A DNA stretch of 64,000 nt, from contig NZ_NMUA01000009.1 in the NCBI RefSeq assembly GCF_002312805.1, positions 102,800 to 166,799 on the forward strand, in the 5' to 3' direction. Below, piece after piece: positions 37,783 through 48,684 of this stretch (position 1 is the first letter of the stretch; every line of letters begins with the position of its first letter). Both the position numbers and the translations under genes were made by a program. Source of the stretch: Sphingobium sp. D43FB. Lineage in GTDB: Bacteria > Pseudomonadota > Alphaproteobacteria > Sphingomonadales > Sphingomonadaceae. The notes beneath the pieces were generated by a model, which ran no database searches, was not told the DNA's origin, and worked only from the letters and a program-made list of their open reading frames with translations.

Positions 37783-40131
37783 ATGATGACGCTCAGCCCC
37801 CTTGCCGCCATCATATTGGGTGTCGTGCTGGCCTTATGGCTGGCCGCGGCCGTCTGGGCGCTTGCCAGCGGACAGCGGATGCGGCGCGAGGGCATGCAGG
37901 CGCAGGGCAAGTTCGACCGGCTAGCCACATTGCTGGCGTCTGCGCCCGCCGCGCCGGTCATCATTCACCCTGACGGGCGGATGGAAGCGGCCGATCGCCT
38001 CGCCAAATGGCTGGGCAAGCCGCGTGTGCCGAACTTCGCCTCCGAACTGACGGCTGCCGACGGCGGGCTGGAGCCTGAGGACGCAGCGGCGCTGGCGGGT
38101 GAGATCGCGTCGGCGCAGCGTGCGGGCAAGAGCTTCGCGTTGCCGGTGCGCGGCGTGGGCTCCTCGCGGTTGCTGCTGATACGCGGTGCCCCCGCCGGGC
38201 CGGAACTGGCGTCCAATGGCGGCGTCGTTCTGTGGATATTCGACGCGACCGACAGTCAGGCGGAAATCCGCTCGCTCCAAAGCAAGGTCGAACAATTGAG
38301 CGACGCGCTCGAAGCGCTGGCGGGCCTGGTTGAGGCCGCGCCCTTCCCGATGTGGCATCGGACCCCGGATCTGCGCCTCAGCCTCGTCAACAGCGCCTAT
38401 GTCGCTGCCGTCGATGGCGGCAGCGCGCATGACGTCATTGCCCAGGGCATCGAATTGGTGGAGCCTGTGGCCGGCCTCTCCGCGCAGGCCGCCGCCGCCG
38501 ATGCCGTCGCGCAGGACGAGCCGATCGCACGAATGGTGCCCGCCACGATCGACGGCGAGCGGCGGACCATGCGCGTGGTCGACGTGCCGCTCGGCGTGGC
38601 CGGGGTGGCGGGCTATGCGGTGGACCAGCATGAACTGGAACAGGCGCGGGTCGAGCATCGACGACTGGAAGCGGCACAGCGCGACTTGCTTGATCGGCTG
38701 TCGGCCGGTGTCGCGCGCTTCGGGCCTGACCGGGCGCTGCGCTTCTGGAACCAGCCTTTCATCAGCCTGTTCGCGCTGCACCAGGAGCAACTGGCCGACT
38801 CCCCCTTGTTCGAGCGCGTGCTGGACCAGATGCGCGATGCGCGGCGCATCCCGGAACATCGTGATTTCCCCGCCTGGCGTGCGGAACGGCGCGACTGGTT
38901 CCTGTCGCCAGACCCGCGCGAGGAAAATTGGCTGTTGCAGGACGGCACCCATTTGCGCGTCTATGCCCAGCCCTTGCCCGATGGTGGCCTGTTGCTGATC
39001 TTTGAGGATCGCACCGAGCAGGTACAATTGTCGAGCGCGCGCGACACGTTGCTGCGGGTGCGGACGGCGACGTTCGACAATCTGTTCGAATCGATCGGCG
39101 TATTTTCATCCGACGGACGGTTGCAAATGTGGAACAGCCGGTTCCGCAGTATATGGGGCGCGACCGAGGAAATGCTGGCCAAGCATCCCCGCATCGACGA
39201 CCTGATGCGTGATGTGCAGGCGCGGCTCGCCAAGCCGCAACAGGCCAATCTGGTCCGCGAACTGGTCCGCGCCGCCACGATCGAACGCAAGCAGCGCGCG
39301 GGCCATGTCGGCTTTGCTGATGGGCGCATCTTCGAATTTGCCGCCATTCCGCTTCCCGACGGTAATGCGCTCTTCACCATGCTCGACGTGACCGACAGTC
39401 GCCGGGTCGAACAGGTGCTGCGCGACCGCAACGAAGCGTTGGAGCAGGCGGATCAGGTCAAGACCGCCTTCGTCACCAATATGAGCTATGAACTACGCAC
39501 CCCGCTGACCACCATCGCCGGTTTCGCCGAGATGATGAGCGCGGGCTATGCTGGCGAACTCAGTCCATCGGCAAAAGATTATGTCGACGGCATTCTCCAG
39601 AGCACGGGCCGCCTGGCGATGCTGATCGACAATGTGCTGGACCTGACACAGGGCGAGGCAGGCACTTTGCCGATCGAGCGCGCGCCCGTCGATCTGGCGG
39701 CGGTAGCGCGGGAAAGCGCCGCACGGCTCAGCAGTGACGCCAAAGCCAAGGGCATCGACCTCGCCGTCTCGCTGGAAAACAGCTTGGGCGTGGTCCAGGG
39801 CGATGCGCGGCGCATCGGCCAGGCGATCGACCATCTGCTCGACAATGCGCTGGCCCATTGCGGCAAGGGCGCGCGGGTGCTGCTCCATGGCGATGGCGGG
39901 GCAGACAAGGCGCGGATCGTGATTTCCGACAATGGTCCCGGCATCCCGACGGCGCAGCAGGATGCGATTTTCGATCCGACAGCGCGCGCGGGGCAAGCGC
40001 GGGCCGGGGGACGCGCAGGCATCGGCCTGCCGCTCGCCCGGCAACTGGCGCAGGCGCATGGCGGCACTTTGCAACTCGTATCCGAAACGGGGCAGGGAAC
40101 CATGATCGTGATCGAATTGCCGCGTGGCTGA
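37783..40131 (+). CDS. divL: DivL-like cell-cycle pseudo-histidine kinase
   Basis: 782-residue protein. One N-terminal membrane helix (about residues 6-28), a long PAS-containing middle (about 200-545, e.g. DALEALAGLVEAAPFPMWHRTPDLRLSLVNSAYV and FDNLFESIGVFSSDGRLQMWNSRFRSIWG), then a kinase core. The H-box reads NMSYELRTPLTTIAGFAEMM: the phospho-accepting His is Tyr569, the hallmark of Caulobacter DivL. N box (LLDNALAHCG), G1 (ISDNGPGIP) and G2 (GRAGIGLPLAR) are kept. DivL steers CckA and thereby CtrA in the cell cycle. The ahcY-divL-tsaE neighbourhood supports the call. It overlaps tsaE by 8 bases. Confidence 0.88.
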   Translation: MMTLSPLAAIILGVVLALWLAAAVWALASGQRMRREGMQAQGKFDRLATLLASAPAAPVIIHPDGRMEAADRLAKWLGKPRVPNFASELTAADGGLEPEDAAALAGEIASAQRAGKSFALPVRGVGSSRLLLIRGAPAGPELASNGGVVLWIFDATDSQAEIRSLQSKVEQLSDALEALAGLVEAAPFPMWHRTPDLRLSLVNSAYVAAVDGGSAHDVIAQGIELVEPVAGLSAQAAAADAVAQDEPIARMVPATIDGERRTMRVVDVPLGVAGVAGYAVDQHELEQARVEHRRLEAAQRDLLDRLSAGVARFGPDRALRFWNQPFISLFALHQEQLADSPLFERVLDQMRDARRIPEHRDFPAWRAERRDWFLSPDPREENWLLQDGTHLRVYAQPLPDGGLLLIFEDRTEQVQLSSARDTLLRVRTATFDNLFESIGVFSSDGRLQMWNSRFRSIWGATEEMLAKHPRIDDLMRDVQARLAKPQQANLVRELVRAATIERKQRAGHVGFADGRIFEFAAIPLPDGNALFTMLDVTDSRRVEQVLRDRNEALEQADQVKTAFVTNMSYELRTPLTTIAGFAEMMSAGYAGELSPSAKDYVDGILQSTGRLAMLIDNVLDLTQGEAGTLPIERAPVDLAAVARESAARLSSDAKAKGIDLAVSLENSLGVVQGDARRIGQAIDHLLDNALAHCGKGARVLLHGDGGADKARIVISDNGPGIPTAQQDAIFDPTARAGQARAGGRAGIGLPLARQLAQAHGGTLQLVSETGQGTMIVIELPRG

Positions 40132-40582
40132 CCGCGCCGTCCATCTGGCCGACGAACCGGCGATGCTCGACCTTGGCCAGCGCCTTGCCGTGCAGGCGCG
40201 TATCGGAGACGTGATCGCGCTCTATGGCGGATTGGGCGCGGGCAAGACGACGCTGGCGCGCGGAATCCTCGAAGCGCTGGGGCTGGAAGGCGAGGCACCA
40301 AGTCCGAGCTTCGCGATCGTCCAGCCCTATGATGTGCCCGAAGTCCGCCTGCCCGTCGCCCATGTCGATCTCTACCGGCTGGACGACGCGCGGGAGGCAG
40401 ACGAACTGGCGTTGGGCGATTATCTCATGGACAGCCTGTTGATCATCGAATGGCCCGACCGGCTGGGCGATGCGCTGTGGTCCCATGCGCTGCGATTGAC
40501 CATCGCGTTCGACCCGGATGGCGGACGGCGCTTGACAGCGGACGTGCCGGACGCTTGGACGGAGCGATGGTCACAGCTATGA
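40124..40582 (+). CDS. tsaE: tRNA threonylcarbamoyladenosine biosynthesis ATPase TsaE
   Basis: 152-residue ATPase needed with TsaB and TsaD for the t6A modification of ANN-reading tRNAs. Walker A is GGLGAGKTTLARGILEALG, followed by SPSFAIVQPYDV and HVDLYRLDDAREADELALGDYL, the conserved family core, with IIEWPDRLG near the end. It starts with GTG inside the last codons of divL and ends in an ATGA overlap with amgK, so translation is probably coupled. Confidence 0.95.
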   Translation: MADRAVHLADEPAMLDLGQRLAVQARIGDVIALYGGLGAGKTTLARGILEALGLEGEAPSPSFAIVQPYDVPEVRLPVAHVDLYRLDDAREADELALGDYLMDSLLIIEWPDRLGDALWSHALRLTIAFDPDGGRRLTADVPDAWTERWSQL

Positions 40583-41565
40583 TCCCGCCCGCCGCCGCGC
40601 CCGCTTTCCTCGCCCGCGCGGGGTGGGGCGACGCCGCCATCGTTCCGCTCGCAGGGGACGCCTCCTTCCGCCGCTACTTCCGCGTCATCGACGATAGCCG
40701 CCGCGCGGTTTTGATGGACGCGCCGCCGCCACACGAAGATCCCCGCCCGTTCATCGCCATTGCCGAACACCTGCTGACCGACGGCTTTGCCGCGCCCCGC
40801 ATATTGGCGCGCGATCTGGACGACGGGCTGGTGCTGATCGAGGATTTCGGCGACCTGCGGGTTAAGGAGCATCTCGACGCCCGGCCCGATGAGGAAATGG
40901 CCGTTTATGCCCGCGCGATCGACCTGCTCGCCGACCTGCACCGTCTGCCTGCCGCACCCGTGCCTGCCTATGACCGCGCTGTCTATCAGCGCGAAGTCGG
41001 ATTGCTGACGGAATGGTATTGCCCGGCGATCGGCCTCGCGGTCGATCAGGACGCATATGTCGCAGCCTGGGACGCGGTGCTGCCGTTGGTCGAGCAATCG
41101 GCCAGCCCGATCGTCACGGTGCTGCGCGACTATCATGCCGAAAATATCATGCTGATCGACCGTGCGACGTCGCATGGCCTTGGCCTGCTCGATTTTCAGG
41201 ACGCGCTCGCCGGGCATCCTGCCTATGATCTTGTCTCGCTGTTGCAGGATGCGCGGCGCGATGTGCCGCCTGCCGTCGAGGCTGCGATGCTGGCGCATTA
41301 CAAAGCCGTGGCGACCCCGCCCGCCGATTTCGATGCGGCCTATGCGGTGCTGGGGGCGCAGCGCAATGCCAAGATCATCGGCATCTTCACCCGCCTGTGG
41401 CAGCGGGACGGCAAGCCGCGTTACCTTTCTTATCTGCCGCGCATGTGGGGGCTGCTGGAACGCGACCTCGCGCATCCCGCGCTGGCCCCGGTGGCGGACT
41501 GGTTCGCCGCCAACATCCCAGCCGACAAGCGCCATGAGGCGCTCACGGAGTTTGCGGCGGCATGA
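40579..41565 (+). CDS. amgK: AmgK: N-acetylmuramate/N-acetylglucosamine 1-kinase
   Basis: About 328-residue aminoglycoside-phosphotransferase-like sugar kinase. In Pseudomonas and Caulobacter, AmgK phosphorylates recycled MurNAc at C1 as part of a route that bypasses fosfomycin-sensitive MurA. Seen: GDASFRRYFRV (N-lobe), VLIEDFGDLRV, catalytic loop LRDYHAENIML (Asp, His, Asn) and metal-binding LLDFQDALAGHPAYDLVSLL. ATG at 40579 overlaps the tsaE stop (ATGA); ATG at 40567 is an alternative. The next gene is murU, coupled by ATGA, which makes the AmgK reading strong. Confidence 0.92.
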   Translation: MIPPAAAPAFLARAGWGDAAIVPLAGDASFRRYFRVIDDSRRAVLMDAPPPHEDPRPFIAIAEHLLTDGFAAPRILARDLDDGLVLIEDFGDLRVKEHLDARPDEEMAVYARAIDLLADLHRLPAAPVPAYDRAVYQREVGLLTEWYCPAIGLAVDQDAYVAAWDAVLPLVEQSASPIVTVLRDYHAENIMLIDRATSHGLGLLDFQDALAGHPAYDLVSLLQDARRDVPPAVEAAMLAHYKAVATPPADFDAAYAVLGAQRNAKIIGIFTRLWQRDGKPRYLSYLPRMWGLLERDLAHPALAPVADWFAANIPADKRHEALTEFAAA

Positions 41566-42272
41566 TCGATACGGCGATGTTGATGGCGGCGGGGCTTGGC
41601 AAACGGATGCGCCCATTGACGGCCACCCGACCCAAGCCACTGGTCAAGGTGGCAGGTCAGCCGTTGATGGATCATGCGCTCGACCGGCTGGAAGCGGGCG
41701 GCATCCGCAAGGTGGTGGTGAACGTCCATTATCTCGCCGACACCGTCGAGGCGCATCTGCGCGCGCGCAAAAGCGGGGCGGAGTTTCTGATCTCGGACGA
41801 ACGCGCCAAATTGCTGGAGACGGGCGGTGGCCTGGTCCATGCCAAGCCGCTGCTCGGCGACAAGCCCTTCGTCTGCGCCAATAGCGACAATCTGTGGATC
41901 GACGGGCCGCAGGATACGCTGGCGCTGATGCAGCGCCATTGGGATGCCGATCGGATGGACGCGCTGCTGTTGCTGGTGCCGCTGGCGCGGGCGAACTGCC
42001 ATAACGGGCCGGGCGATTTTCACATGGATGCCAATGGGCGGCTGACCCGGCGCAAGAGCGCGCATGTCGCGCCCTTCGTCTTTACCGGCGTACAGATCCT
42101 ATCCCCGTCGCTGCTGGTCGATCCGCCTGCCGACGTCTTTTCCACCAATATCTTCTGGTCCCGTGCGATCGCGGCCGGGCGGCTCTATGGTGTTTCGCAC
42201 CAGGGGCTATGGTTCGACGTCGGCACGCCGCAGGCCATTCCCGTAGTCGAAGCCATGCTCGCCCATGGGTGA
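41562..42272 (+). CDS. murU: MurU: N-acetylmuramate-1-phosphate uridylyltransferase
   Basis: 236-residue nucleotidyltransferase making UDP-MurNAc from the AmgK product. The signature LMAAGLGKRMRPLTATRPKPLVKVAG (UTP binding) starts the protein; the metal Asp region is FVCANSDNLWIDG; WFDVGTPQAIPVVEAML ends it. It overlaps amgK by 4 bases and addB by 8 bases, so amgK-murU form the peptidoglycan recycling pair of the locus. Confidence 0.94.
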   Translation: MIDTAMLMAAGLGKRMRPLTATRPKPLVKVAGQPLMDHALDRLEAGGIRKVVVNVHYLADTVEAHLRARKSGAEFLISDERAKLLETGGGLVHAKPLLGDKPFVCANSDNLWIDGPQDTLALMQRHWDADRMDALLLLVPLARANCHNGPGDFHMDANGRLTRRKSAHVAPFVFTGVQILSPSLLVDPPADVFSTNIFWSRAIAAGRLYGVSHQGLWFDVGTPQAIPVVEAMLAHG

Positions 42273-45237
42273 TCGCGGACGCCCCGCGCTTTTCACGATC
42301 CCCGCGCATCGCGCCTTTGCCGACGCGCTGGTCGCGGGCATCATGGCGCGGCAGGGGCGCGATCCGCTGGCGCTGTCGCGGGGCATGATCCTGTTACCTA
42401 GCAATCGCGGCGTCCGGGCAGTGGCCGACGCTTTTGTTCGCGCGTCGGGCGGTGGATTGCTGCTCCCCCGGCTCATTCCGATCGGCGACCCGGACATAGG
42501 GGAGCAGGTCGGCGGGGCGCTCGATCCATTGGGCGAAGATGATCCCCTTGCGCCCGCAATCGCGCCGATGCAGCGGCAGATGATCCTAGCCCGTCTGGTG
42601 CAGCAGGCACAGCCCGGCATCGATGCCGGGCAAGCGTTGAAACTGGGGCAGGCGCTGGGACAGGTGCTGGACCAGATGCAGGTCGAACGGCTGACCCCCG
42701 ACGCACTGCGCAAGCTTAGCCTTTCGGAAGAATTGTCAGGTCATTGGCAGAAGTCTCTGATCTTGTTCGAGATCATTATTGCGCGTTGGCCGGTCGAACT
42801 GGCCCGGCTTGGCTGCATTGATCTGGTCGATCGGCGCAATCGCCTGTTCGATCGGTTGGCCAAACGCTGGGCCGATGCGCCACCTTCGGGCTTCGTCGTG
42901 GCGGCGGGTATTTCGACCACGGCCCCTGCCGTGGCCGGACTGCTGCGCCGGATCGGCGAGATGCCGTGCGGCATGGTGGTGTTCGCCGGGCTGGACCAGC
43001 ATATGGACGATGCCGCCTGGCAGGCGATCGGCCCGTTCGAGCCTGACCCAGTGACGGGGCGCGCGCCTGCCGGGCATGAGAGCCATCCCCAATATGCGCT
43101 CAAGCGCCTGCTCCATGCCATGAGCGCGACGCGCGACGATGTGGCGCAATGGCGCTGGGGCAGCGAACATGATGCGCGAGCGGTGCGCGGGCGCAACATC
43201 TCCAACGCGATGCTGCCGCCAAAGCTCACCAGCGGCTGGCGCGACCTGAAAACCGCCGATCGCTCGCTTGCCGGGGTTGAGGCGCTGGATGTCGCGACGC
43301 CGGGCGAGGAGGCGCAGGCCATTGCCATCGCCCTGCGTGAGGCATTGGAAACGCCGGGCCGCACCGCCGCTCTGGTCACGCCCGACCGGCAATTGGCGAC
43401 GCGCGTGTCCGCGCATCTGCGCCGCTGGGGGATCGAGGCGGATGATTCGGCGGGCCTTCCGCTCTCCCGCCTGCCGCCGGGCACGTTGCTGATCGCGATG
43501 GCGCAGGCGGTGGCGGAGCGCTTTGCGCCGGTCGCGCTGCTGACGTTGCTCAAACATCCGCTGGTGATGCGTGGCGCGGGGCGGCTCGCTTGGCTGGAGG
43601 GCGTACGCGGCCTCGACCTGCTGCTGCGCGGCCCCCGCCCGCAAGCCGGGTTGATCGGCATCGACCAAACATTGCGCCCGCGCGAGGATGAGGACCGGCA
43701 AGGTGCCTTGCGCGAACAGGTGCGCGACTGGTGGCCGCAGGCGCGTGCGTTGCTCGAACCGCTGGAGCGCGCCTTCCTCGCAACGCCCGACCTGTCGGGC
43801 CAGCTTGCCGCCATCCGCGAGCAAGCGGGCGCGCTGACGGGCGACGCGATCTGGGCCGGGCATCAGGGGCAGGCCGCCGCCGATCTCTTCGCCGAGATGG
43901 AAGCGGCCGCGCCCGAAGGCCCGCGCCAGGCCGATATGCGCGCGCTGCCGGTATTGCTCGATCATATGCTGGGCGGCGTTTCCGTGCGCCCGCCGCAGGG
44001 CGGCCATCCGCGCATCACCATATTGGGCTTGATCGAAGCGCGACTGCAACAGGCCGATCTCATGGTGCTGGGCGGCCTCAATGAAGGCACCTGGCCGGGC
44101 TTGCCCGCGCCCGACCCTTGGCTCGCGCCGCGTATCCGCCGCGAACTCGGCCTGCCGGGGCTGGAAACCCGCATTGGCCTCGCCGCGCATGATTTCGCCA
44201 GCGCCTTGGGCGCCCCCCATGTCCTCATCACCCGTGCCCGGCGCGGTGGCAGTGGCCCGGCGGTCGCCTCGCGCTTCTGGCTGCGGTTGAAGGCCATGTC
44301 CGGCCCGCAATGGAAAAGCGCTGATCGCTATGCTGCGCTGGCACAAGCGATCGACCGACCCGATGGCCATCACCCGGCTTCGCGACCCGCGCCAGTGCCG
44401 CCTTTGTCCGTGCGGCCAAGGCTGATCCCGGTCACCGATGTCGATCGGCTCAAGGCCGATCCCTATGCTTTCTATGCCCGGCGCATCCTGCGCTTGGCTC
44501 GGCTCGACCCGGTCGATGCCGATGCGGGTCCGGCCTGGCGCGGGACGGCGGTGCATGAAATCCTCCAGCATTGGGCGGAGGCGGGCACGCTCGATCCCGC
44601 TGACCTGGAAGCCCGCGCGCAGGCGATGTTCGACCGGCCCGAAGTCCATCCCTTGCTCAAAGCCCTGTGGCAACCGCGCCTGATGGAGGCGATCCGCTGG
44701 ATCGCGGCGGAGGTCGCCAAGGACAAGGCGGCGGGGCGCACCATATTGGCGGTCGAACGCGAAGGCCGGGCGGAGGTCGCCGATGTCATATTGATGGGCA
44801 AGGCCGACCGGATCGACCGACTGTCAGACGGCACGCTCGGCATCATCGACTACAAGACCGGCAAGCCGCCCAGCGCCAAGATGGTGAAGGCGGGCTATTC
44901 GTTGCAACTCGGTCTGCTGGGTGTCATCGCCGAAATGGGCGGTTTTGCGGGGCTGGGGGATCAACAACGCGCGGCCGACTTCGAATATTGGTCGCTTGCC
45001 AAAAAGGGCGACCAGTTCGGCTATCGCGAAAGCCCAGCCGATCCGACCGGCAGCCGCGGCAAGATCGTCACGTCGAGCTTCACCGCCCATGCCCATGAAC
45101 AATTCAGTGGATTGGTCGAGGCCTATCTGCTCGGCAGCGCGCCCTTTACCGCGCAACTCAACCCCGAAGTCGCCAATTATGGCGATTATGACCAGCTGAT
45201 GCGGCTGGAGGAATGGTATGGCCGCGACGATGGCTAA
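42265..45237 (+). CDS. addB: Double-strand break repair protein AddB
   Basis: 990-residue subunit of the AddAB helicase-nuclease that processes double-strand breaks for RecA (alphaproteobacterial counterpart of RecBCD). The N-terminal half is an inactivated helicase-like fold with LPSNRGVRAVADAFVRASGG; the C-terminal nuclease domain has GKADRIDRLSDGTLGIIDYKTGK (the Asp/Glu-Lys metal site) and YSLQLGLLGVI. It starts inside murU and its last 20 bases overlap the start of addA, so addB and addA are coupled. Confidence 0.94.
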   Translation: MGDRGRPALFTIPAHRAFADALVAGIMARQGRDPLALSRGMILLPSNRGVRAVADAFVRASGGGLLLPRLIPIGDPDIGEQVGGALDPLGEDDPLAPAIAPMQRQMILARLVQQAQPGIDAGQALKLGQALGQVLDQMQVERLTPDALRKLSLSEELSGHWQKSLILFEIIIARWPVELARLGCIDLVDRRNRLFDRLAKRWADAPPSGFVVAAGISTTAPAVAGLLRRIGEMPCGMVVFAGLDQHMDDAAWQAIGPFEPDPVTGRAPAGHESHPQYALKRLLHAMSATRDDVAQWRWGSEHDARAVRGRNISNAMLPPKLTSGWRDLKTADRSLAGVEALDVATPGEEAQAIAIALREALETPGRTAALVTPDRQLATRVSAHLRRWGIEADDSAGLPLSRLPPGTLLIAMAQAVAERFAPVALLTLLKHPLVMRGAGRLAWLEGVRGLDLLLRGPRPQAGLIGIDQTLRPREDEDRQGALREQVRDWWPQARALLEPLERAFLATPDLSGQLAAIREQAGALTGDAIWAGHQGQAAADLFAEMEAAAPEGPRQADMRALPVLLDHMLGGVSVRPPQGGHPRITILGLIEARLQQADLMVLGGLNEGTWPGLPAPDPWLAPRIRRELGLPGLETRIGLAAHDFASALGAPHVLITRARRGGSGPAVASRFWLRLKAMSGPQWKSADRYAALAQAIDRPDGHHPASRPAPVPPLSVRPRLIPVTDVDRLKADPYAFYARRILRLARLDPVDADAGPAWRGTAVHEILQHWAEAGTLDPADLEARAQAMFDRPEVHPLLKALWQPRLMEAIRWIAAEVAKDKAAGRTILAVEREGRAEVADVILMGKADRIDRLSDGTLGIIDYKTGKPPSAKMVKAGYSLQLGLLGVIAEMGGFAGLGDQQRAADFEYWSLAKKGDQFGYRESPADPTGSRGKIVTSSFTAHAHEQFSGLVEAYLLGSAPFTAQLNPEVANYGDYDQLMRLEEWYGRDDG

Positions 45238-48200
45238 GGCGCGCCCGCTCCAGAAGTTGCTCGGCAATCAGGCGCAGGCCGCCGCGCCCGACGCCCATGT
45301 CTGGCTATCCGCGTCGGCGGGCACGGGCAAGACCCATGTGCTGACGGCGCGCGTATTCCGCCTGCTGCTGCAAGGCGTGCGCCCGGAAAATATCTTGTGC
45401 CTGACCTTCACCAAGGCAGGTGCGGCGGAAATGGCCGATCGTATCCATGATCGGCTCGCCGCCTGGGTGCAGATGGATGATAAGGGGTTGTTCGCCGATC
45501 TTGAGGCTTTGGGTGAAGAGTCCGGCCCCGATGCCCGCGAACGCGCCCGCCGCCTGTTCGCCGAAGTGCTGGAATCAACGGGTGGTGGCTTGCGCATCCA
45601 GACCATCCATGGCTTCTGCCAGCAATTGCTGACCGCCTTCCCGTTGGAGGCGGACTTGGTGCCCGGTTTCCGCCCGCTCGACCAGCGCGAGCAGAGCGCA
45701 TTGGCGCGGCAGACCTTGGCCGACATGGCGGTGCGCGCGCAGGAGCAGGGCGACAGCGCGTTGATCGGCGCGCTGCAGGCGATCAGCCTGAGGCTGGGCG
45801 AGGGTGGGGCGGAATATTTCCTGCTGCGCTGCGCTGCGCGCGTCGATGCGCTGGCGGCACTGCCCGATCCCATCGCGCCCTGGCTCGCGGGCCAGTTCGA
45901 TCTGCCGGAAGGGGATATTGATCAATGGCTTGCTGACCAATGTTCCGATGATGTCTTCGACATGCTGACCTTGTCTGCGCTGGTCGCCGCCAATGTCGCC
46001 TGGGGCAAGGGGCGGGGGCTGGAACGCTGTGACCGGATCGCTGCTTGGCGCGCCGCCGATCCCACCACGCGCGCGGCCACCTTGGCCGATCTGCACCGCG
46101 CCTGGGCCAAGACGGATGGCGATCTGATTGAGGCGAAGGGGTGGGTGCCGCCGGACGATGGCTATGGTGCCTTGTCTACGCGCCTGCATACGCGCTGCGC
46201 CGAATTGCTCGCGACCAAGGCCCGCGCTGATTATGCCGCGTTGCTGGCGCAAGGGCTTCATGCCGGACGCGCCTATGCCATGGCCTATGCCGAGGGCAAG
46301 CGGCTGGCAGGGGCCGTCGATTTCGAGGATCTGATCGCGCGCGCCGCTCGCCTGCTGGAACAGGACGGTATTGCCGAATGGATCCGCTACAAGCTTGACC
46401 AGCGGATCGACCATATTTTGGTCGATGAGGCGCAGGACACCAACGCCGCGCAATGGCGCATCGTTCGCACATTGGCCGAAGAGTTTTTCGCAAGTGAATG
46501 GGAATCGGGTGAAAAAATCCGCACCATCTTCACCGTCGGCGATTTCAAACAGGCGATCTTCGGCTTTCAGGGGACCAGCCCCGCCAATTTCGCCGCTGCG
46601 CAAATCCTGTTCCAGCGCGATGCCGATCAGTCGGGGCACAGGCTCCACGACCTGTCTCTGGACCATAGTTTCCGCTCGACCCCTGCGGTGCTGGACGTGG
46701 TGGACCGTACCATCGCGACCCTCGATGCAGGGCGGCTGGGGCTGCAACCGGGCGATGTGCGCCACATCAGCGCCAATCTCCACCCCGGCGAAGTGCAATT
46801 GTGGAAGCCGGTGATCGCGGGCCTATCTGACGATGCCGAGGGTGAGGAAAATTGGGCTGCCGATCAGGAACGAAAACTGGCCGAGAATATCGCGCGGCAG
46901 ATCAAGAACTGGATCGATGACGGGCTGATGCTCGAGAGCCGGGGCCGCCCGGTGCGCGCTGGCGACATCATGATCCTGGTGCGTCGCCGCAATGAACTGG
47001 CGCGGCTGATCGTCGCCCGCCTTTACGAAGAAAAAGTCGCGGTTGCGGGGATCGACCGCCTGCGGCTCAATGCGCCGCTCGCCGTGCGCGACCTGCTCGC
47101 CGCGCTGCGCTTTGCGGTGCAGCCGGAGGATGATCTCAACCTCGCCGCGCTGCTGGTATCGCCCTTGATCGGCTGGACCCAGGACGACCTCATGACCCGG
47201 CTGATCGGGCGGCGTGGCGGCTTGTGGCGGCATCTGACGCGCTCCCTCGATGATGGTCTGCTTCAACCCCTGCGCGACCTGCTGGCGGTGGCGGATTTTT
47301 CGACGCCCTATCGCTATCTCGAAGCGATCCTGTCCGGGCCGATGGATGGCCGCCGTCGCCTGATCGACAGGCTGGGCACCGAAGCGGCGGACCCGATCGA
47401 GGAATTGTTGAACGCCGCTCTGGGGTTCGAGCAGGACGATCACCCCTCGCTCCAGCGGTTCATCGACTGGTTCGACCGGGGCGAGGTCGACATCGTGCGC
47501 GATGCCGCGGCTCAGGGCGATAATCTGCGGCTGTTGACCGTGCATGGGGCCAAGGGCTTGCAGGCCCCCATCGTCATTCTCGCCGATGCCTGTCTCGATC
47601 CCGATGCGGGCAACCGGATGGACGGGCTGGAATGGAACGGCCTGCCGATCCTGCCGCCGCGCAAGCCCGAACGGCAGGGACCGATCGGCGACCTCGCCGA
47701 AGAAGCGGCGCGGGTCGAGCGGCAGGAGCATTGGCGGCTGCTCTATGTCGCGCTGACGCGGGCGGAGGAGCGGCTGGTGGTGGCCGGATCGCTTGGCCCG
47801 GCGGCCAAGGGGCAGGTGAAGCCCGAAAGCTGGTATGGCGCGGTCGAGGCAGCGATGGAATCGCTTGGGGCACCGTGGGAAGACGACCCCATCTGGGGCC
47901 AGATGCGTCGCTGGCGAGGCACCGAGCATCTCCCGGCCGCCAAGGCAGATACGGAAGTGGCCGAGGCGCGCGACAACGTCACGGAACCAACATGGCTGCG
48001 CCAGCCAGCGCCAGTCGAAGCGCGCCCTCCGCGTCCGCTCGCGCCATCGGCAGCGGTGGAGGATGACCAGCCCTATCCGCCGCCGACCCCGGCGATGCGT
48101 GCAGCCGCCGATCGGGGCCGCTGGCTCCATGCGCTGTTCGAACGGCTACCCGCCGTGCCGGTCGATCGTCGCCGCGATGCGGCTGACCGCTGGCTGGCTC

Positions 48201-48655
48201 AGCAAGGCGCGGCTGACGCCGCGCTGCGCCAGGAGGTGATCGACCAGGCGTTGCGCGTGATCGAAGCGCCCGATTTCGCCGGATTGTTCAGTCCCGATGC
48301 GCTGGCCGAAGCGCCGATCGCGGCGGTGGTCGGCGAAGCGGTCATTGCAGGCACGGTCGACCGGCTGTGTGTCGGCGCGGATCGTGTCCAGATCGTCGAT
48401 TTCAAGACCGGGCGGGTTGCTCCGCTGACGCTGGCCGAAGTGCCGATCGCCCATATCCGCCAAATGGCGGCCTATGTCGCGGCGCTGCAGGTCATCTTCC
48501 CCGATAGGGCGATCGAGGCAGGGCTGCTCTACACCAGCGCCCCGCGTCTCATCATCCTGCCGTCCGCCCTGCTCGCCGCGCACAAGCCCGGCTTTGTGCC
48601 CGCGCAGGAGAATTTGCCGCTCCCGCCCGTTGAGCCGGGCGAGCAGGCGTCCTAG
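45218..48655 (+). CDS. addA: Double-strand break repair helicase-nuclease AddA
   Basis: 1145-residue UvrD/RecB-type helicase with C-terminal nuclease. Walker [24 protein letters not shown], motif [19 protein letters not shown], motif [17 protein letters not shown], and the helicase motif [18 protein letters not shown] are present; the nuclease has [15 protein letters not shown] (Asp and Lys). It acts with AddB. ATG at 45218 or 45230 are both possible and lie within addB. A thioredoxin gene follows after 29 bases. Confidence 0.95.
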   Translation: MAATMAKARPLQKLLGNQAQAAAPDAHVWLSASAGTGKTHVLTARVFRLLLQGVRPENILCLTFTKAGAAEMADRIHDRLAAWVQMDDKGLFADLEALGEESGPDARERARRLFAEVLESTGGGLRIQTIHGFCQQLLTAFPLEADLVPGFRPLDQREQSALARQTLADMAVRAQEQGDSALIGALQAISLRLGEGGAEYFLLRCAARVDALAALPDPIAPWLAGQFDLPEGDIDQWLADQCSDDVFDMLTLSALVAANVAWGKGRGLERCDRIAAWRAADPTTRAATLADLHRAWAKTDGDLIEAKGWVPPDDGYGALSTRLHTRCAELLATKARADYAALLAQGLHAGRAYAMAYAEGKRLAGAVDFEDLIARAARLLEQDGIAEWIRYKLDQRIDHILVDEAQDTNAAQWRIVRTLAEEFFASEWESGEKIRTIFTVGDFKQAIFGFQGTSPANFAAAQILFQRDADQSGHRLHDLSLDHSFRSTPAVLDVVDRTIATLDAGRLGLQPGDVRHISANLHPGEVQLWKPVIAGLSDDAEGEENWAADQERKLAENIARQIKNWIDDGLMLESRGRPVRAGDIMILVRRRNELARLIVARLYEEKVAVAGIDRLRLNAPLAVRDLLAALRFAVQPEDDLNLAALLVSPLIGWTQDDLMTRLIGRRGGLWRHLTRSLDDGLLQPLRDLLAVADFSTPYRYLEAILSGPMDGRRRLIDRLGTEAADPIEELLNAALGFEQDDHPSLQRFIDWFDRGEVDIVRDAAAQGDNLRLLTVHGAKGLQAPIVILADACLDPDAGNRMDGLEWNGLPILPPRKPERQGPIGDLAEEAARVERQEHWRLLYVALTRAEERLVVAGSLGPAAKGQVKPESWYGAVEAAMESLGAPWEDDPIWGQMRRWRGTEHLPAAKADTEVAEARDNVTEPTWLRQPAPVEARPPRPLAPSAAVEDDQPYPPPTPAMRAAADRGRWLHALFERLPAVPVDRRRDAADRWLAQQGAADAALRQEVIDQALRVIEAPDFAGLFSPDALAEAPIAAVVGEAVIAGTVDRLCVGADRVQIVDFKTGRVAPLTLAEVPIAHIRQMAAYVAALQVIFPDRAIEAGLLYTSAPRLIILPSALLAAHKPGFVPAQENLPLPPVEPGEQAS

Positions 48656-48684
48656 ATAGCACGCAACGCAAGGAGAATAGAGAC

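Noticed and set aside
42736..44673. 645-residue open frame antisense to addB
   Set aside because: Same cause; it has no recognisable domain and no ribosome site.
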